Shown here: positions 16,536 through 25,303 of the stretch, in pieces | Layout of the letters: every line of letters starts with the position of its first letter | How positions within the stretch are numbered: position 1 is the first letter of the stretch | Source of the DNA: Taklimakanibacter sp050251035 | GTDB taxonomy: Bacteria; Pseudomonadota; Alphaproteobacteria; Rhizobiales; Aestuariivirgaceae | Direction: 5' to 3' | DNA: 64,000 nucleotides | Assembly: GCA_050251035.1 (NCBI GenBank) | Contig: JBFWNN010000022.1 | Coordinates: forward strand, 14,294-78,293 | Notes under the pieces: model-generated | Database searches by the model: none | What the model saw: only the letters and a program-made list of their open reading frames with translations | What the model was told of the DNA's origin: nothing | Position numbers and translations under genes: made by a program

Positions 16536-17915
16536 ATGCAGGCCATCCCGAGCTCGATTCTGACCGACGCAAACTATGTCGCCGCCCACAACGCCCTGCA
16601 TATGTGGCACCCGATGGTGGCGCCCAAGGCATCGAAAGACGAGCCGCCTTTGATCCTGGCGCAGGCGGATGGTGTCCGCATGACCGACATCGACGGCAAC
16701 AGCTATCTCGACTGCACCGCCGGGCTGTGGAACGTGAACGTCGGCCACAATCGGCCCGAGATCAAGAACGCCATCGCCGCCCAGCTCGATCGCATTGCCT
16801 ACTGTTCGACCTTTGCGAACACGTCGAATGCCCCCTCGATCGCGCTTTCGGCAAAACTGATCGAGATGCTCGCCCCCGAACGCATGGCGCGGGTGATGTT
16901 TTCATCCGGAGGATCGGACGCGGTCGAGACGGCGCTGAAGCTGGCGCGCCAATATTGGGTGCTCGAAGGGCGGCCGCGCAAGACCAAGATCTTTTCGCTG
17001 AAGAACGGCTATCACGGGCTGCATTGGGGCGGCCTGTCGGCCGGGGGCAATTTGCTGTGGCGACAGGCCTATGAACCGATCCTGCCGGGCTTTTTCCAGG
17101 TCGACAGCCCTTATCTCTATCGCAATCCCTGGAGCGGGGACCACGAAGCGCTCGGCGAGATCTGCGCGCAGATGCTCGATCGGGAGATCCAGCATCAAGG
17201 CGCCGACACGGTCGCCGCCTTCATCGCCGAGCCGGTGCAAGGTGCCGGCGGCCTCATCGTGCCGCCGGCGAATTTCTGGCCGCGCCTGCGCCAGGTCTGC
17301 GACAAGCACGACACGTTGTTGATCGCCGATGAGGTCATCACCGGCTTTGGCCGCACCGGCAGTCTCTTCGGCAGTCGTCACTGGGGGGTGGCGCCTGACA
17401 TCATGTGTTTCGCCAAGGGCATCAACTCCGGCTACATTCCCCTCGGCGCGACGACCGTCAGCCGGCGCGTCGCGGCAGCATGGGAGCGGGATCATCCGCT
17501 CGCCGCCATCATGCATGGATATACCTATTCGGGACATCCGCTGGCCTGCGCCGCGGCGCTCGCAAACCTGGACATCGTGCTCGGCGAGGACTTGCCCGCG
17601 AATGCCGCGTCCCAGGGACGTTATTTCCTCGAGCGGCTGATGGGCCTCAAAGACCGCTTCCGCCCGATCGGCGACGTGCGCGGCCTTGGGCTCATGCTGG
17701 CGATCGAGTTCGTGCGCGACCGGGACACCAGGGAGCCCTACGCGCCGACTGATCCCTTCTGTGCCTCGGTGCAGCGCGCATGCCGCCAGCGCGGTGTTCT
17801 GGTGCGCATACAGGGCAACAAGATGATCATTTCACCGCCGCTCGTCTTCCGGCGCGAGCACGTCGACGAAGCCGTGTCCAAGATTGCCGCGGCTCTGGAA
17901 GAGGTGGCGGGCTGA
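16536..17915 (+). CDS. class III (omega) aminotransferase, possibly taurine-pyruvate-like
   Basis: PLP-dependent enzyme of 459 residues. The PLP-phosphate segment is SSGGSDAVETALKLAR, the cofactor aspartate is in LLIADEVITGFGRTG and the Schiff-base lysine is in MCFAKGINSGYIPLGA. It belongs to the class III family of omega-amino acid:pyruvate, beta-alanine and taurine aminotransferases. Next to a TauABC-like importer and a sulfatase it probably removes the amine group of the imported compound, giving an aldehyde and alanine. The exact substrate is unknown. Confidence 0.92.
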   Translation: MQAIPSSILTDANYVAAHNALHMWHPMVAPKASKDEPPLILAQADGVRMTDIDGNSYLDCTAGLWNVNVGHNRPEIKNAIAAQLDRIAYCSTFANTSNAPSIALSAKLIEMLAPERMARVMFSSGGSDAVETALKLARQYWVLEGRPRKTKIFSLKNGYHGLHWGGLSAGGNLLWRQAYEPILPGFFQVDSPYLYRNPWSGDHEALGEICAQMLDREIQHQGADTVAAFIAEPVQGAGGLIVPPANFWPRLRQVCDKHDTLLIADEVITGFGRTGSLFGSRHWGVAPDIMCFAKGINSGYIPLGATTVSRRVAAAWERDHPLAAIMHGYTYSGHPLACAAALANLDIVLGEDLPANAASQGRYFLERLMGLKDRFRPIGDVRGLGLMLAIEFVRDRDTREPYAPTDPFCASVQRACRQRGVLVRIQGNKMIISPPLVFRREHVDEAVSKIAAALEEVAG

Positions 17916-17935
17916 CGGGGCTCCGGCTGCTGGTC

Positions 17936-18346
17936 TCAGAGCAGGTCGATCAGATGCGGGATCAGCGGCAGGTCGGCCGGCGGCATCGGATGGTCGCGCA
18001 GGCGGTTGGGCCTGACCCATTTCAGCTCCTGGCCTTCGAGCGGCGTCACCGTGCCGCTCCAGCGCCGGCACACATAGAGCGGCATCAGGAGGTGGAACGT
18101 CTCATAAGCATGGCTGGCGAAGGTCAGGGGCGCGAGGCAGGCCTCGGTGACGTCGATGCCGAGCTCTTCCTTGAGCTCGCGGATGAGCGCCGGTTCCGGC
18201 CGCTCGCCCGTCTCGACCTTGCCGCCGGGAAATTCCCACAGGCCCGCCATCGTCTTGCCGTCCGGCCGCTTGGCGATGAGCACTCTGCCGTCGGCATCGA
18301 CGAGGGCGACGGCGGCGACCAGAACGAGCGGCAGGGATGCTGCCAT
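17936..18346 (-). CDS. mutT: (deoxy)nucleoside triphosphate pyrophosphohydrolase MutT
   Basis: Nudix hydrolase of 136 residues. The Nudix box GGKVETGERPEPALIRELKE is followed by ELGI. It should clear 8-oxo-dGTP from the nucleotide pool. The ATG at 18346 shares one base with the argJ stop (TGATG), a coupled arrangement. The order argJ-mutT behind a parvulin gene and next to secA is common in Hyphomicrobiales. Confidence 0.93.
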   Translation of the reverse strand: MAASLPLVLVAAVALVDADGRVLIAKRPDGKTMAGLWEFPGGKVETGERPEPALIRELKEELGIDVTEACLAPLTFASHAYETFHLLMPLYVCRRWSGTVTPLEGQELKWVRPNRLRDHPMPPADLPLIPHLIDLL

Positions 18347-19590
18347 CAGCTGCGATAGGAGCCGTTGATGTCGATATAGCGATGGGTGAGGTCGCAGGTC
18401 CACACCGTGGCCCGCCCCTTGCCCACGCCGACATCCGTCTTGATGACGATCGAGCGGCCCTTCATATGCGGCATGATCTCTGCTTCGCGGTAATCCGGCG
18501 CGCGCATGCCGTTCTTGGCGAGCTGCACCCCGCCGATCCAGATCTTGAGCTTGTCGCGGATGGCCTTCTCGCCGGATTTGCCGATCGCCATGACGATGCG
18601 GCCCCAATTGGCGTCCTCGCCGGCGATGGCGGTCTTGACCAGCGGCGAGTTGGCAATGGCCATGCCGATCCGGCGCGCCGCCTTGTCGGTCTCTGCGCCG
18701 GTGACGGTTATCTCGATCAGCTTTTCGGCGCCCTCGCCGTCCTTCACCACTTGCAGCGCCAGGTCCTTGCACAGATCGTCGAGCGCGCGGGCGAAGTCCT
18801 TGAGCCGCGGATCGCCCTCCGACTTGAGGCCCTTGAGCGGGGCGCCGGCTTTGCCCGTGGCGAACATCAGAAGCGTATCCGATGTCGAGGTGTCGCCATC
18901 GACGGTGATGCAGTTGAAGCTTCGGGCGGCGCTCTTGCTCAAGAGCTTCTGCAAGAGGCGCTGCGGCAGTGCCGCGTCGGTGAAGATGAAGGACAGCATG
19001 GTCGCCATGTCGGGTGCGATCATGCCGGAGCCCTTGGCGATGCCGTTGAGGGTGACGGTCGCCCCGCCGAGGCGCGCCTTGCGCGTCGCCGCCTTGGGGA
19101 AGGTGTCCGTCGTCATGATGGCGCGTGCCGCTTCCGCCCAGGCGTCCTGGCTGAGGCCGGCGAAGAGCCCCGGCAGAGCATTCACGATGGGCGCCGGATT
19201 GAGCGGCTCGCCGATGACGCCGGTCGAGGCCTGGAAAATCTCCTGCGGCTTGCATTTGGCCTGGGCCGCGGCGGCCTTGGCGACCGCGGTGACCGTCTTC
19301 ACGCCGGCGCTGCCGGTGAAGGCATTGGCGTTTCCGGAATTGACGACGAGCGCCCGGGCCCTGCCGCCCTTGAGCTTCTCGGCGCACCAGTCGACCGGGG
19401 CGGAGCGCGACTTCGAGGTGGTTAGGACGCCGGCGACCGCGGTGCCCTCCGCCAGGACGGCGAGCAGCACGTCGGGCCGGTTCTTGTAGCGAATGCCGGT
19501 CTCGCCGACCGCGAAGGCGACGCCGTCAATGGCTGGCAAAACCGGAAATTGCTCCGGCGCCAAAGGCGACCGGACGTTGGCAGCCCCCAT
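18346..19590 (-). CDS. argJ: bifunctional glutamate N-acetyltransferase/amino-acid acetyltransferase
   Basis: ArgJ of 414 residues. It transfers acetyl from N-acetylornithine to glutamate and can also acetylate glutamate from acetyl-CoA in arginine synthesis. The autocleavage site, where the threonine becomes the N-terminal nucleophile of the beta chain, is in GMIAPDMATML. Start is the ATG of MGAANVRSPLAP at 19590. It lies 33 bases after the parvulin gene stop and overlaps mutT by one base. Confidence 0.96.
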   Translation of the reverse strand: MGAANVRSPLAPEQFPVLPAIDGVAFAVGETGIRYKNRPDVLLAVLAEGTAVAGVLTTSKSRSAPVDWCAEKLKGGRARALVVNSGNANAFTGSAGVKTVTAVAKAAAAQAKCKPQEIFQASTGVIGEPLNPAPIVNALPGLFAGLSQDAWAEAARAIMTTDTFPKAATRKARLGGATVTLNGIAKGSGMIAPDMATMLSFIFTDAALPQRLLQKLLSKSAARSFNCITVDGDTSTSDTLLMFATGKAGAPLKGLKSEGDPRLKDFARALDDLCKDLALQVVKDGEGAEKLIEITVTGAETDKAARRIGMAIANSPLVKTAIAGEDANWGRIVMAIGKSGEKAIRDKLKIWIGGVQLAKNGMRAPDYREAEIMPHMKGRSIVIKTDVGVGKGRATVWTCDLTHRYIDINGSYRS

Positions 19591-19623
19591 TCTCCCCTCC
19601 CGCTGAAATCTACGCCGCAGGCG

Positions 19624-20619
19624 CTATTGCGGCGCCTGCATGTCCGATTTGCCGCCGCCGGTCGACTGCTGATCATCGCCGCTGAGGGCGGGAGCGTCAT
19701 TGCCGTCCTGCTGCTCGCCCTGGGGGGCGGCTCCACCCTTCTGCTGCATCGCCTTCTGGCGCAACTTGCGCGCTTCCTCGGCGAATTTCTGCAAATCCGG
19801 GTCCTTGAGCTCGACCTTGGACTGGAGCCTGAGCGAGATGATCTTTTCCTGGGTCTTCTTGCGCAGCAGGATATTGCGGATCGCGGTCTTCACCTGGTCA
19901 TAGGGCTGGGCACCGCCCATCTTGCGGTCCTCGAGCTTGATGATGTGCCAGCCGAAATCGGTCTTGACCGGCTGCGACACCTCGCCTGGTTTGAGCGCGA
20001 AGGCCGCCTTGGAGAATTCCGGCACCATTTCGGGCGCGGTGAAGTAGCCGAGATCGCCGCCATACTCCTTCGAGCCGTCGAGACTGTATTTCTTGGCCAG
20101 GTCCTCGAACTTCTCGCCGCCGTCGAGGCGGTCGCGGACCTGCTTGGCTTCCTGCTCGCTGGCGACAAGGATATGGCGGGCCCTGATCCGCTCGGTCTGC
20201 GCCACCTTGGCCGACTCGGTCTCGTAGGCCTTCTTCATTTCCTCTTCGGTGACGGTCGGCACGATCGTCTGGGCGAAATAGGCGTCGCGCAGCGCCTTGG
20301 CCTGATAGAGGGCGAGGCGGCGCTTGTATTCGTCCGAATCGGCGATGCCTTCCTTGACCGCGGCTTGCGCCAGGAGGTGGCGCTCGACCAGATATTCGAC
20401 GATATAGGGATAGCGCAGCTTCGGTGGGATGTCCGGCAGCTGGCCGAGGATGTCCTCCGCCGCCATCTCGACCTCGGAAACCTTGATATCATGGCCATTT
20501 ACGACGGCGACGGTCTTGTCTTCCTTCTTCTCGGCCGTTTGCGCGAAAGCCGGCGTCAAAAGCATGAAGGAGACGGCCGTCAGGGCGGCGAACTTGGTCA
20601 GTTTCTCGGTCATTTGCAT
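19624..20619 (-). CDS. parvulin-type peptidylprolyl isomerase (PrsA/SurA-like)
   Basis: Secreted foldase of about 331 residues from the ATG at 20619 (GGGA upstream); 20640 and 20613 are alternatives. An N-terminal signal peptide (KFAALTAVSFMLLTPAFA) precedes a SurA-like N domain, then a parvulin domain (RARHILVASEQEAKQV ... YGGDLGYFTAPEMVPEFSKA ... TDFGWHIIKLED). The C-terminus is a Gln/Gly-rich low-complexity tail. It helps fold exported proteins in the periplasm, consistent with its position divergent from secA. Confidence 0.92.
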   Translation of the reverse strand: MQMTEKLTKFAALTAVSFMLLTPAFAQTAEKKEDKTVAVVNGHDIKVSEVEMAAEDILGQLPDIPPKLRYPYIVEYLVERHLLAQAAVKEGIADSDEYKRRLALYQAKALRDAYFAQTIVPTVTEEEMKKAYETESAKVAQTERIRARHILVASEQEAKQVRDRLDGGEKFEDLAKKYSLDGSKEYGGDLGYFTAPEMVPEFSKAAFALKPGEVSQPVKTDFGWHIIKLEDRKMGGAQPYDQVKTAIRNILLRKKTQEKIISLRLQSKVELKDPDLQKFAEEARKLRQKAMQQKGGAAPQGEQQDGNDAPALSGDDQQSTGGGKSDMQAPQ

Positions 20620-20640
20620 CGGATTCCCATATGGGGTCAT

Positions 20641-20984
20641 GCGGCTAAGCGCCTATCTGCCGCGTTGGTAGCTCATTGGCGGCCAAATCCGGCAAGAATA
20701 AGCCGTCTTCAGGCCCTTTTTGATCCCTAAACGATTGTCACGCGGGGCGGACAATGGTCGCAATAAGGGGCGACTTCAAGGGGGGTTCCGGAACATTTAC
20801 GCCCTGTGACCTCCTTGCAACGCATTGAAGTCCCTGCCCCGGCCGCCTACCTGGAAACCATTCGTTTGAGGAGACATATCTGCATTTCCCGCTTGCCGGC
20901 AATTGCCCGTCAGCGTCAATTTCATTAAAAGGCGGCCCAGACCAGCGCCTCCCCGGCGCGCCGTTCCCGAAGGAAAGACACCCT
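20641..20984. other. intergenic region between parvulin gene and secA
   Basis: About 344 bases carrying the divergent promoters for the parvulin operon and secA. No open reading frame with protein-like character and no clear hairpin were seen. An AAGGAAAG ribosome site lies just before the secA ATG. No reliable -35/-10 pair could be assigned by eye. Confidence 0.5.
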
Positions 20985-23729
20985 ATGCTAGGACTGCGTT
21001 CGATCGCGTCGCGGATATTCGGTTCCGTCAACGACCGCAAGGTCGGGAAATATGCCGGCAAGGTGGCCGAGATCAATGCCCTGGAGGCGAGCCTCGCCGG
21101 CCTCACCGACGAGGCGCTCAAGGCCCGCACCGCCGAGTTCCGCGAGCAGCTGGCGCAAGGCCGGCCGCTGGACGAGCTCCTGGCCCCGGCCTTCGCCACC
21201 GTCCGCGAGGCCGCCAAGCGCACCCTCGGCCAGCGCCACTTCGACGTGCAGCTGATCGGCGGCATGGTCCTGCATGAAGGCCGCATCGCCGAAATGAAGA
21301 CGGGCGAAGGCAAGACGCTCGTCGCCACGCTGCCCGTCTATCTCAATGCGCTGGCCGGCAAAGGCGTGCATGTGGTGACCGTCAACGACTATCTCGCCCA
21401 GCGCGACGCCGGCTGGATGGGCCAAATCTACAATTTCCTGGGGCTCTCCGTCGGCTGCATCGTGCATGGCCTGTCGGATGCCGAGCGCCGCCAGCAATAT
21501 CTGAGCGACGTGACCTATGCCACCAACAACGAGCTCGGCTTCGACTATCTGCGCGACAACATGAAGTTCCATCTCGAGGAGATGGTGCAGCGCGGCCACA
21601 ATTTCGCGATCGTCGACGAGGTCGATTCGATCCTCATCGACGAGGCGCGCACCCCGCTCATCATCTCCGGGCCCATCGACGACAAGTCCGAGCTCTACAA
21701 TGCCGTCGACACCTTCATCCCGCAGCTCGTCGCCGCCGATTTCGAGCTCGACGAGAAGCAACGCTCCGTGACGCTGACCGAGCAGGGCAACGAGCACATG
21801 GAGCAGCTGCTGGCCGCGGCCGGCATGCTCAAGGGCGAGACGCTCTACGACGCCGAGAACGTGACCATCGTGCACCATGTCCAGCAGGGCCTCAGGGCCC
21901 ACAAGCTGTTCCAGCGCGACAAGGACTACATCGTCAAGGACAACCAGGTCATCATCATCGACGAGTTCACCGGCCGCATGATGCCGGGCCGGCGCTATTC
22001 GGACGGCCTGCACCAGGCGCTCGAGGCCAAGGAGCACGTCGCCATCCAGCCGGAGAACCAGACGCTCGCCTCGATCACCTTCCAGAATTATTTCCGCCTC
22101 TACGACAAGCTCGCCGGCATGACCGGCACCGCCAACACCGAGGCGGAGGAGTTCATGGACATCTACAAGCTCGACGTCATCGAGATCCCGACCAACGTCC
22201 CGGTCGGCCGCAAGGACGAGGACGACGAAGTCTATCGCACCGCCAAGGAGAAGTACAAAGCCATCATCGCCGTCATCAAGGACGCGCGCGACCGTAAGCA
22301 GCCGGTCCTCGTCGGCACCACCTCGATCGAGAAATCGGAAGTGCTGGCGGGCATGCTCAAGAGCATGAACGTGCCGCACAACGTGCTGAATGCGCGCTAT
22401 CACGAGCAGGAAGCCCAGATCATCGGCCAGGCGGGTTATCCGGGAGCCGTCACCATCGCCACCAACATGGCCGGCCGCGGCACCGACATCAAGCTCGGCG
22501 GCAATGCCGAAATGCGCATCGCGGCCGAGCTGGCGGATCTTCCGCCAGGCGCCGAGCGCCGCAAGCGCGAAGACGATATCCGCGCCGAGATCGATCGCAA
22601 CAAGGAAGAGGTGCTACAGGCCGGCGGCCTCTTCGTCATCGGCACCGAACGCCATGAGAGCCGGCGCATCGACAACCAGCTGCGCGGCCGCTCCGGCCGC
22701 CAGGGCGACCCCGGCCGTTCGCTGTTCTATCTCTCGCTCGATGACGACCTGATGCGCATCTTCGGCTCCGAGCGCATGGATTCGATGCTGCAGAAGCTCG
22801 GCCTCAAGGAGGACGAGGCCATCGTCCATCCGTGGATCAACAAGGCCCTGGAAAAGGCGCAGCAGAAGGTCGAGGCGCGCAACTTCGACATCCGCAAGAA
22901 CCTGCTCAAGTTCGACAACGTGATGAACGACCAGCGCAAGGTCATCTTCGAGCAGCGCATCGGCATCATGCGCGGCGAGGACGTGGCCGAGACGATCGAC
23001 GACATGCGCCACCAGGTGATCGACGACCAGGTCGCCCGCTTCATCCCCGAGAACGCCTATGCCGAGCAGTGGGACGCGCAAGGGTTGCGCGAGAAGCTGC
23101 GCGAGGCCGTAGCCCTCGACCTGCCGACCGACGAATGGGCCAAGGAGGAAGGCATTGCGGACGAGGAGATCCGCGAGCGGGTCACCAGGGCGGCCGACGA
23201 GTTCTACGCCAAGAAGCGCGAGACCTATACGCCGGAGATCATGAGCCAGGTCGAGAAGGCCGTGCTGCTGCAGACGCTCGACCATCTGTGGCGCGAGCAT
23301 ATCGTCACCGTCGAGCATCTGCGCCAGGTCATCCATTTGCGCGGTTACGGCCAGCGCGACCCGCTCAACGAATACAAGACCGAGGGCTTCACGCTGTTCG
23401 AGGCCATGATCGCGCGCCTGCGCGAGCTGACCACCGGTCAGATCATGCGCGTCGAGCTGACCAGCCAGCCGGCCGACGACCTCTTGCCCGACGAGGACGA
23501 GCTGCCGCCCATGGTCGCGCATCACATCGATGCGACGACCGGCCAGGACGATGTCGGCGAAGGCCTGATCTTCGGCCAGGATGCTCCGGCGGGCGCGCGC
23601 AACAAGGCCCGCGCCGCCGCTGCCCGGGACCCGGGCGATCCCGCGACCTGGGGCAAGGTCGGCCGCAACGACGCCTGCCCCTGCGGGTCGGGCAAGAAAT
23701 ACAAGCACTGCCACGGCTCTTACGCCTGA
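20985..23729 (+). CDS. secA: preprotein translocase ATPase SecA
   Basis: Complete SecA of 914 residues, the motor that drives preproteins through SecYEG. Walker A is MKTGEGKTL, the DEAD-like box is IVDEVDSILIDEAR, and helicase motifs TVNDYLAQRDA and TNMAGRGTDIKLGG are present. The C-terminal zinc-binding tail (CPCGSGKKYKHCHG) that binds SecB is intact. The start is the ATG at 20985 before LGLRSIASRIFG. A degenerate copy of a palindromic repeat follows the stop at about 23742. Confidence 0.98.
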   Translation: MLGLRSIASRIFGSVNDRKVGKYAGKVAEINALEASLAGLTDEALKARTAEFREQLAQGRPLDELLAPAFATVREAAKRTLGQRHFDVQLIGGMVLHEGRIAEMKTGEGKTLVATLPVYLNALAGKGVHVVTVNDYLAQRDAGWMGQIYNFLGLSVGCIVHGLSDAERRQQYLSDVTYATNNELGFDYLRDNMKFHLEEMVQRGHNFAIVDEVDSILIDEARTPLIISGPIDDKSELYNAVDTFIPQLVAADFELDEKQRSVTLTEQGNEHMEQLLAAAGMLKGETLYDAENVTIVHHVQQGLRAHKLFQRDKDYIVKDNQVIIIDEFTGRMMPGRRYSDGLHQALEAKEHVAIQPENQTLASITFQNYFRLYDKLAGMTGTANTEAEEFMDIYKLDVIEIPTNVPVGRKDEDDEVYRTAKEKYKAIIAVIKDARDRKQPVLVGTTSIEKSEVLAGMLKSMNVPHNVLNARYHEQEAQIIGQAGYPGAVTIATNMAGRGTDIKLGGNAEMRIAAELADLPPGAERRKREDDIRAEIDRNKEEVLQAGGLFVIGTERHESRRIDNQLRGRSGRQGDPGRSLFYLSLDDDLMRIFGSERMDSMLQKLGLKEDEAIVHPWINKALEKAQQKVEARNFDIRKNLLKFDNVMNDQRKVIFEQRIGIMRGEDVAETIDDMRHQVIDDQVARFIPENAYAEQWDAQGLREKLREAVALDLPTDEWAKEEGIADEEIRERVTRAADEFYAKKRETYTPEIMSQVEKAVLLQTLDHLWREHIVTVEHLRQVIHLRGYGQRDPLNEYKTEGFTLFEAMIARLRELTTGQIMRVELTSQPADDLLPDEDELPPMVAHHIDATTGQDDVGEGLIFGQDAPAGARNKARAAAARDPGDPATWGKVGRNDACPCGSGKKYKHCHGSYA

Positions 23730-23741
23730 GGCTTCCTGGAA

Positions 23742-23779
23742 CATCGGACCGAAAAGTGCGAGGCGGTGTGTCGGATCGA
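23742..23779. repeat. degenerate copy of the CATCGG-CCGAAAAGTGCG repeat
   Basis: CATCGGACCGAAAAGTGCG just after secA matches the left half of the 57-base unit repeated at 63818-64000 (one mismatch), but the right arm is eroded. It is probably a remnant of the same intergenic element. No gene lies between 23730 and 23878. Confidence 0.6.
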
Positions 23780-23878
23780 TTCTAGGGGAACGTCCGGCAC
23801 TCTTGTCCGCATCCGCTCTTTGCCGCGCATGGCGCGACGATCGGATTGCGGCCGAGCCTCAAATCCGACCCTGTTCGC

Positions 23879-24361
23879 TCATGGCAGCGTAGCGGACTGG
23901 CTTCCTTCCTTGCCGCAGATCTTGGTGGTGTAGGTGAAGCTCTGCGCGTCCTGCCAGTTCACTTGGACCAGAGCCTGAACCTGTCTCTTGGTTGACGGCG
24001 GGACGCGGACAAATCGCCGCTCGGAATGGACGAAGATCAGGCTTCTTCCGATCAGATCCGGGTTTTCATTGAAAAAGCTGCGCAGCGCCGCCGTGGGAAT
24101 GTCGGCGCAGCGAAATGTCCGCCCGGGATTCGTGAACCATATGGCCGCTTCATACTGCAGGTGATTTACCCTGAGAGGTTGATCCGGGAAGCCGGCCTCA
24201 TATACCCGGACCCGATAGCCGGGTGGCGGGACTGTGTACATGGCATATCCCCCCAGTCGCCAGGGGTTTATCTGATCCTGCGCGACCAGCCGCATATGGT
24301 TTGCGATCCACATGACATGGAGGACCAGGAGGGCGCCGACGGCCCACTTCCGAAGGTCCAT
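23879..24361 (-). CDS. uncharacterised protein with N-terminal membrane anchor
   Basis: About 160 residues from the ATG at 24361, which follows GGTGGG; an ATG at 24373 is possible. One hydrophobic segment near the N-terminus (WAVGALLVLHVMWIANHM) is followed by a soluble domain of about 120 residues with no family I recognise (NPWRLGGYAMYTVPPPGYRV). It starts within a few bases of the upstream membrane-protein stop, so the two are surely coupled and may form one complex. Confidence 0.72.
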   Translation of the reverse strand: MDLRKWAVGALLVLHVMWIANHMRLVAQDQINPWRLGGYAMYTVPPPGYRVRVYEAGFPDQPLRVNHLQYEAAIWFTNPGRTFRCADIPTAALRSFFNENPDLIGRSLIFVHSERRFVRVPPSTKRQVQALVQVNWQDAQSFTYTTKICGKEGSQSATLP

Positions 24362-24362
24362 G

Positions 24363-25247
24363 TCACCCACCATGATTCAGCACCAGCGTCACGAAATTGC
24401 CGATCTGGTACAGATCCACGAAGAGCAGTCCAATGCTGACGGCGAGCAGCCACAAGGGCATGCCGAAGCGGAAGACGATGCACAGCAGGGCAATGTTCAG
24501 GATCTGAAAATTCATTTCGTCGGCATAGACACCGGCGCCCAGAAGGAAGCCGATCTCGACGGCCAGAAACACCAGCGAATTGAGACCGAGCAGCAGCAGG
24601 ATGCCGACGGCGAGCTGCCAGGCCAGTATGAAGATGGCGATCATGCGATGATAGCCGCAAGATCCATCCGAAGCGCCGTCGCACAAGAATGAAAACAGCC
24701 GCTCCGTCGGCCCGCCATGCGCGCTGAGATACGCGATATAGGAGCCGTCCATATAGGTTCCGGCAAGGATCTTCTGTGCGAAGGCGGCAAGCATGATGAT
24801 CCCCAGCGTCATCCGCAGGTAGAACGCGTAAGTGTCCGACCTCCACCATTGCCTGAACAGGACGGCCACGGGTATGCACCACAAGGCGAGATAGGTGTGG
24901 TTGGCGATGATGATCCAGTCCGGCAGGATCGCGATCGCGGCGATCGCGATGAAGAGCGCGATCGCCCATCTGCTGGTCCGGGCCGGCACAGCCAGCACGG
25001 CACAGAGCAGCATGCCCACGCCCAACAGATCGAGGACCGGCCGGCCATACAAGTATGTTTTTATGGACGATCCGATCCAGAGCGGGAATTCCTGGAAGGC
25101 GACGGACAGAAGGGCGACCGCCAGCGGGATGCGATATCTGACGCCGCTCTCTTCATAGGCTCGGGAAAGCTTCGAAAAATAGCGGCCGGGCTTCCGCGAT
25201 GCTTCCTCGAAGGAACGATCCGCCGAACGGACCGACCGGCTACGCAT
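24363..25247 (-). CDS. multi-pass integral membrane protein
   Basis: A 294-residue protein with a polar N-terminus of about 40 residues and then roughly seven to eight hydrophobic segments (for example WAIALFIAIAAIAILPDW and LAVGILLLLGLNSLVFLA). A loop contains CDGASDGSCGYH. The layout recalls HTTM/gamma-carboxylase-like membrane proteins, but I cannot confirm that family. Its stop is immediately followed by the anchored protein gene, and a sulfotransferase gene ends 56 bases upstream, so the three probably form one operon. Confidence 0.75.
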   Translation of the reverse strand: MRSRSVRSADRSFEEASRKPGRYFSKLSRAYEESGVRYRIPLAVALLSVAFQEFPLWIGSSIKTYLYGRPVLDLLGVGMLLCAVLAVPARTSRWAIALFIAIAAIAILPDWIIIANHTYLALWCIPVAVLFRQWWRSDTYAFYLRMTLGIIMLAAFAQKILAGTYMDGSYIAYLSAHGGPTERLFSFLCDGASDGSCGYHRMIAIFILAWQLAVGILLLLGLNSLVFLAVEIGFLLGAGVYADEMNFQILNIALLCIVFRFGMPLWLLAVSIGLLFVDLYQIGNFVTLVLNHGG

Positions 25248-25303
25248 GGATTGGGCGTCTCATGGCGCGCGCCCCGCCGAAACAGTTGATCCCTGCAACT
25301 GTG

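Noticed and set aside
17936..19387. 483-codon frame that fuses MutT to an Arg-rich N-terminal part
   Set aside because: The first part is argJ read in the wrong frame; the genuine MutT begins at 18346.
20988..22403. 471-codon minus-strand frame within secA
   Set aside because: Exactly antisense to conserved SecA; low-complexity Leu/Val/Asp-rich shadow translation.
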